DNA of 22,817 nt from Promethearchaeota archaeon (GTDB lineage: Archaea; Asgardarchaeota; Lokiarchaeia; Sigynarchaeales; SOKP01). Where the stretch lies: positions 1 to 22,817 of the forward strand of contig SDNN01000022.1 in the NCBI GenBank assembly GCA_004524425.1. Direction: 5' to 3'. The translations under genes and the position numbers were made by a program. Of the stretch, positions 21,760 through 22,817 are shown piece after piece. Position 1 is the stretch's first letter, and each line of letters opens with the position of its first letter. Under the pieces are notes generated by a model that worked only from the letters and a program-made list of their open reading frames with translations, did no database searches and was not told the DNA's origin.

Positions 21760-21773
21760 TTTTTTTATTTTTT
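21760..21773 (+). terminator. Oligo-T terminator of GPH transporter 2, inside the 3' end of the convergent gene
   Basis: T7-A-T6 starts 13 bases after the transporter stop and overlaps the last codons of the aminotransferase. Conversely, an A8 run at 21728-21735 near the transporter's 3' end is a T8 run on the minus strand, so each convergent gene may carry the other's terminator. Confidence 0.45.
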
Positions 21774-22817
21774 AATCTTTTTTAAATTATCTATGCCTCG
21801 TCTTATTCTTGGAATTATTTCTCCAAGCTCTTCTTTAGTAACTATGAGTGGAGGCATGATTATGAGCGTATCTTTCTTATTTCCGCAATAATTTAGAAGA
21901 ACACCTTCCTTGATAATGTTCATCATGCTCAATAGAGCATCCTCTTCATCAAGAAATTCCAGACCCCACATGAGCCCCCTTCCCCTCGCTTCTTTTATCA
22001 AATCGGGATTGTCTTGAGCTATTTCGTTCAATCCCTTACCAAAAATCTTTCCCATTTCCTTAACATGATTCAAAAATTCTGGATCTGATTGAATGGTTAG
22101 CATTTCATGGGCCACCGCACATCCCAAGTCTGAACCACCCGTAGTAGAAATATGTATGAATGGATCGTCTTTAAAAATCGATTTTTCTATCTCGGGTTTA
22201 TAACTACATGATGATACTGGATATATCCCAGAACTCATCCCTTTTCCCAACACCATGAAATCGGGTACCACTTTCTCATTGGGATACATTCCACTATATA
22301 TTGCCCAAAAATGCCCTGTACGGCCTAGCCCTGCCTGCACCTCATCGATAATCATTGTTGCCCCTTTATCATCACAGATCTCTCTTACTGCTGGAAAATA
22401 TCCTTCAGGAGCAATTAATACACCACCTGTTGCGGGTATGGTTTCTAATATAACGCAGGCAGTCTCTTCTGTGACTGCTTTCCTCATTGCATCCGCATCT
22501 CCGAAGGGAACTTGTTTAAAACCTGGTATATCCCACAAAAAATTTTCTCGAAAATCAGGATCACCCGTGGCTAAAGCAAATCCCGTATGCCCATGGTAGC
22601 CTCCTATTGCTGAGATACATCCTCTTCTTTTGGTGTATGCAAATGAGAATTTTATCGCACTATCTATGGCTTCACCACCCGAAACGCCAAACGTTGTTTT
22701 CGTGATTCCAGGGGGCATTAAATCTGCCAACTTTTTGCCTAATTTGGCTCTCCATTCCGATAATAACATGTGATCTCCAAGATCCAAACCTCCATCTAGA
22801 GCATCTTTCAAAGTTTG
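21765..22817 (-). CDS. Class III pyridoxal-phosphate aminotransferase (N-terminus beyond window)
   Basis: 350 residues are visible. The frame stays open to the window edge (Q-T-L-K-D upstream of the first visible candidate start, a TTG at 22809-22811), so roughly the first 80-100 residues of a normal 430-450-residue enzyme are missing. Class III features are clear: SGGEAIDSAIKF for PLP phosphate binding, GGYHGHTG, MIIDEVQAGLGRTG with the Asp that contacts the PLP ring nitrogen, and VLGKGMSSGIYP with the PLP lysine (codon 22242-22244). HISTTGGSDLGCAVAHE is the dimer-partner TxxG region. The family moves the omega-amino group of compounds such as acetylornithine, GABA, lysine or beta-alanine to a 2-oxo acid; the substrate cannot be decided from this fragment. 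It is convergent with GPH transporter 2. Confidence 0.9.
   Translation of the reverse strand, partial: QTLKDALDGGLDLGDHMLLSEWRAKLGKKLADLMPPGITKTTFGVSGGEAIDSAIKFSFAYTKRRGCISAIGGYHGHTGFALATGDPDFRENFLWDIPGFKQVPFGDADAMRKAVTEETACVILETIPATGGVLIAPEGYFPAVREICDDKGATMIIDEVQAGLGRTGHFWAIYSGMYPNEKVVPDFMVLGKGMSSGIYPVSSCSYKPEIEKSIFKDDPFIHISTTGGSDLGCAVAHEMLTIQSDPEFLNHVKEMGKIFGKGLNEIAQDNPDLIKEARGRGLMWGLEFLDEEDALLSMMNIIKEGVLLNYCGNKKDTLIIMPPLIVTKEELGEIIPRIRRGIDNLKKIKK

Noticed and set aside
22255..22599. 114-codon plus-strand open frame inside the aminotransferase
   Set aside because: Antisense to the highly conserved PLP-binding region; composition typical of a shadow frame.

Overview
The window reads as an AT-rich archaeal chromosome segment, most likely from an Asgard (Lokiarchaeia-like) archaeon. 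The evidence is a single-domain archaeal histone with a lysine-rich N-terminal tail, a TrmB-type regulator, a DUF211 protein, an archaeal cupin-type phosphoglucose isomerase, an ADP-forming acyl-CoA synthetase alpha subunit, GGAGG/GGTGAT ribosome binding sites used alongside apparently leaderless starts, and oligo-T stretches after genes in place of hairpin terminators. The Asgard assignment is inference; no rRNA or other lineage marker is present. No tRNA, rRNA, CRISPR array, insertion sequence or phage gene was seen.

Layout. 1-1.7 kb: a TrmB-like regulator (minus) and a tailed histone (plus) diverge from a 521-bp spacer that holds a perfect AT-rich inverted repeat beside the regulator's start. 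1.7-5.6 kb: a minus-strand series of small housekeeping and unknown genes (HIT hydrolase, an odd 107-residue ORF, a DUF2299-like protein, an unknown 124-residue protein, DUF211, a HAD phosphatase abutting a ThpR-type RNA cyclic phosphodiesterase). 5.7-8.8 kb: a three-gene minus-strand operon of a kinase-fold protein, an NADP-type 2-hydroxyacid dehydrogenase and a nitrilase-fold amidohydrolase. 9.0-11.4 kb: an MttB-family methyltransferase without internal amber codon, followed by a very cysteine-rich ferredoxin-like protein. 11.5-12.9 kb (minus): a lone ADP-forming acyl-CoA synthetase alpha subunit.

13.1-21.7 kb (plus) is a carbohydrate-use island: a cytoplasmic Cys-type sulfatase, a GPH-family sugar transporter, then a tight five-gene operon (shikimate-dehydrogenase-like oxidoreductase, cupin phosphoglucose isomerase, NAD-type 2-hydroxyacid dehydrogenase, UlaG-like metallo-lactonase, KDPG-type aldolase), then a second GPH transporter paralogous to the first. 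Together they suggest import of a small sulfated sugar, desulfation inside the cell, isomerisation, oxidation to a lactone, ring opening and aldol cleavage to pyruvate, an Entner-Doudoroff-like route. No sugar-acid dehydratase and no sugar kinase is present, so the route is incomplete here. The window ends in a truncated class III aminotransferase (minus).

The strongest leads are the sulfated-sugar island with its atypical dehydrogenase, the kinase-fold/dehydrogenase/nitrilase operon, and the methyltransferase next to a possible redox partner. All pathway proposals rest on family resemblance read by eye.
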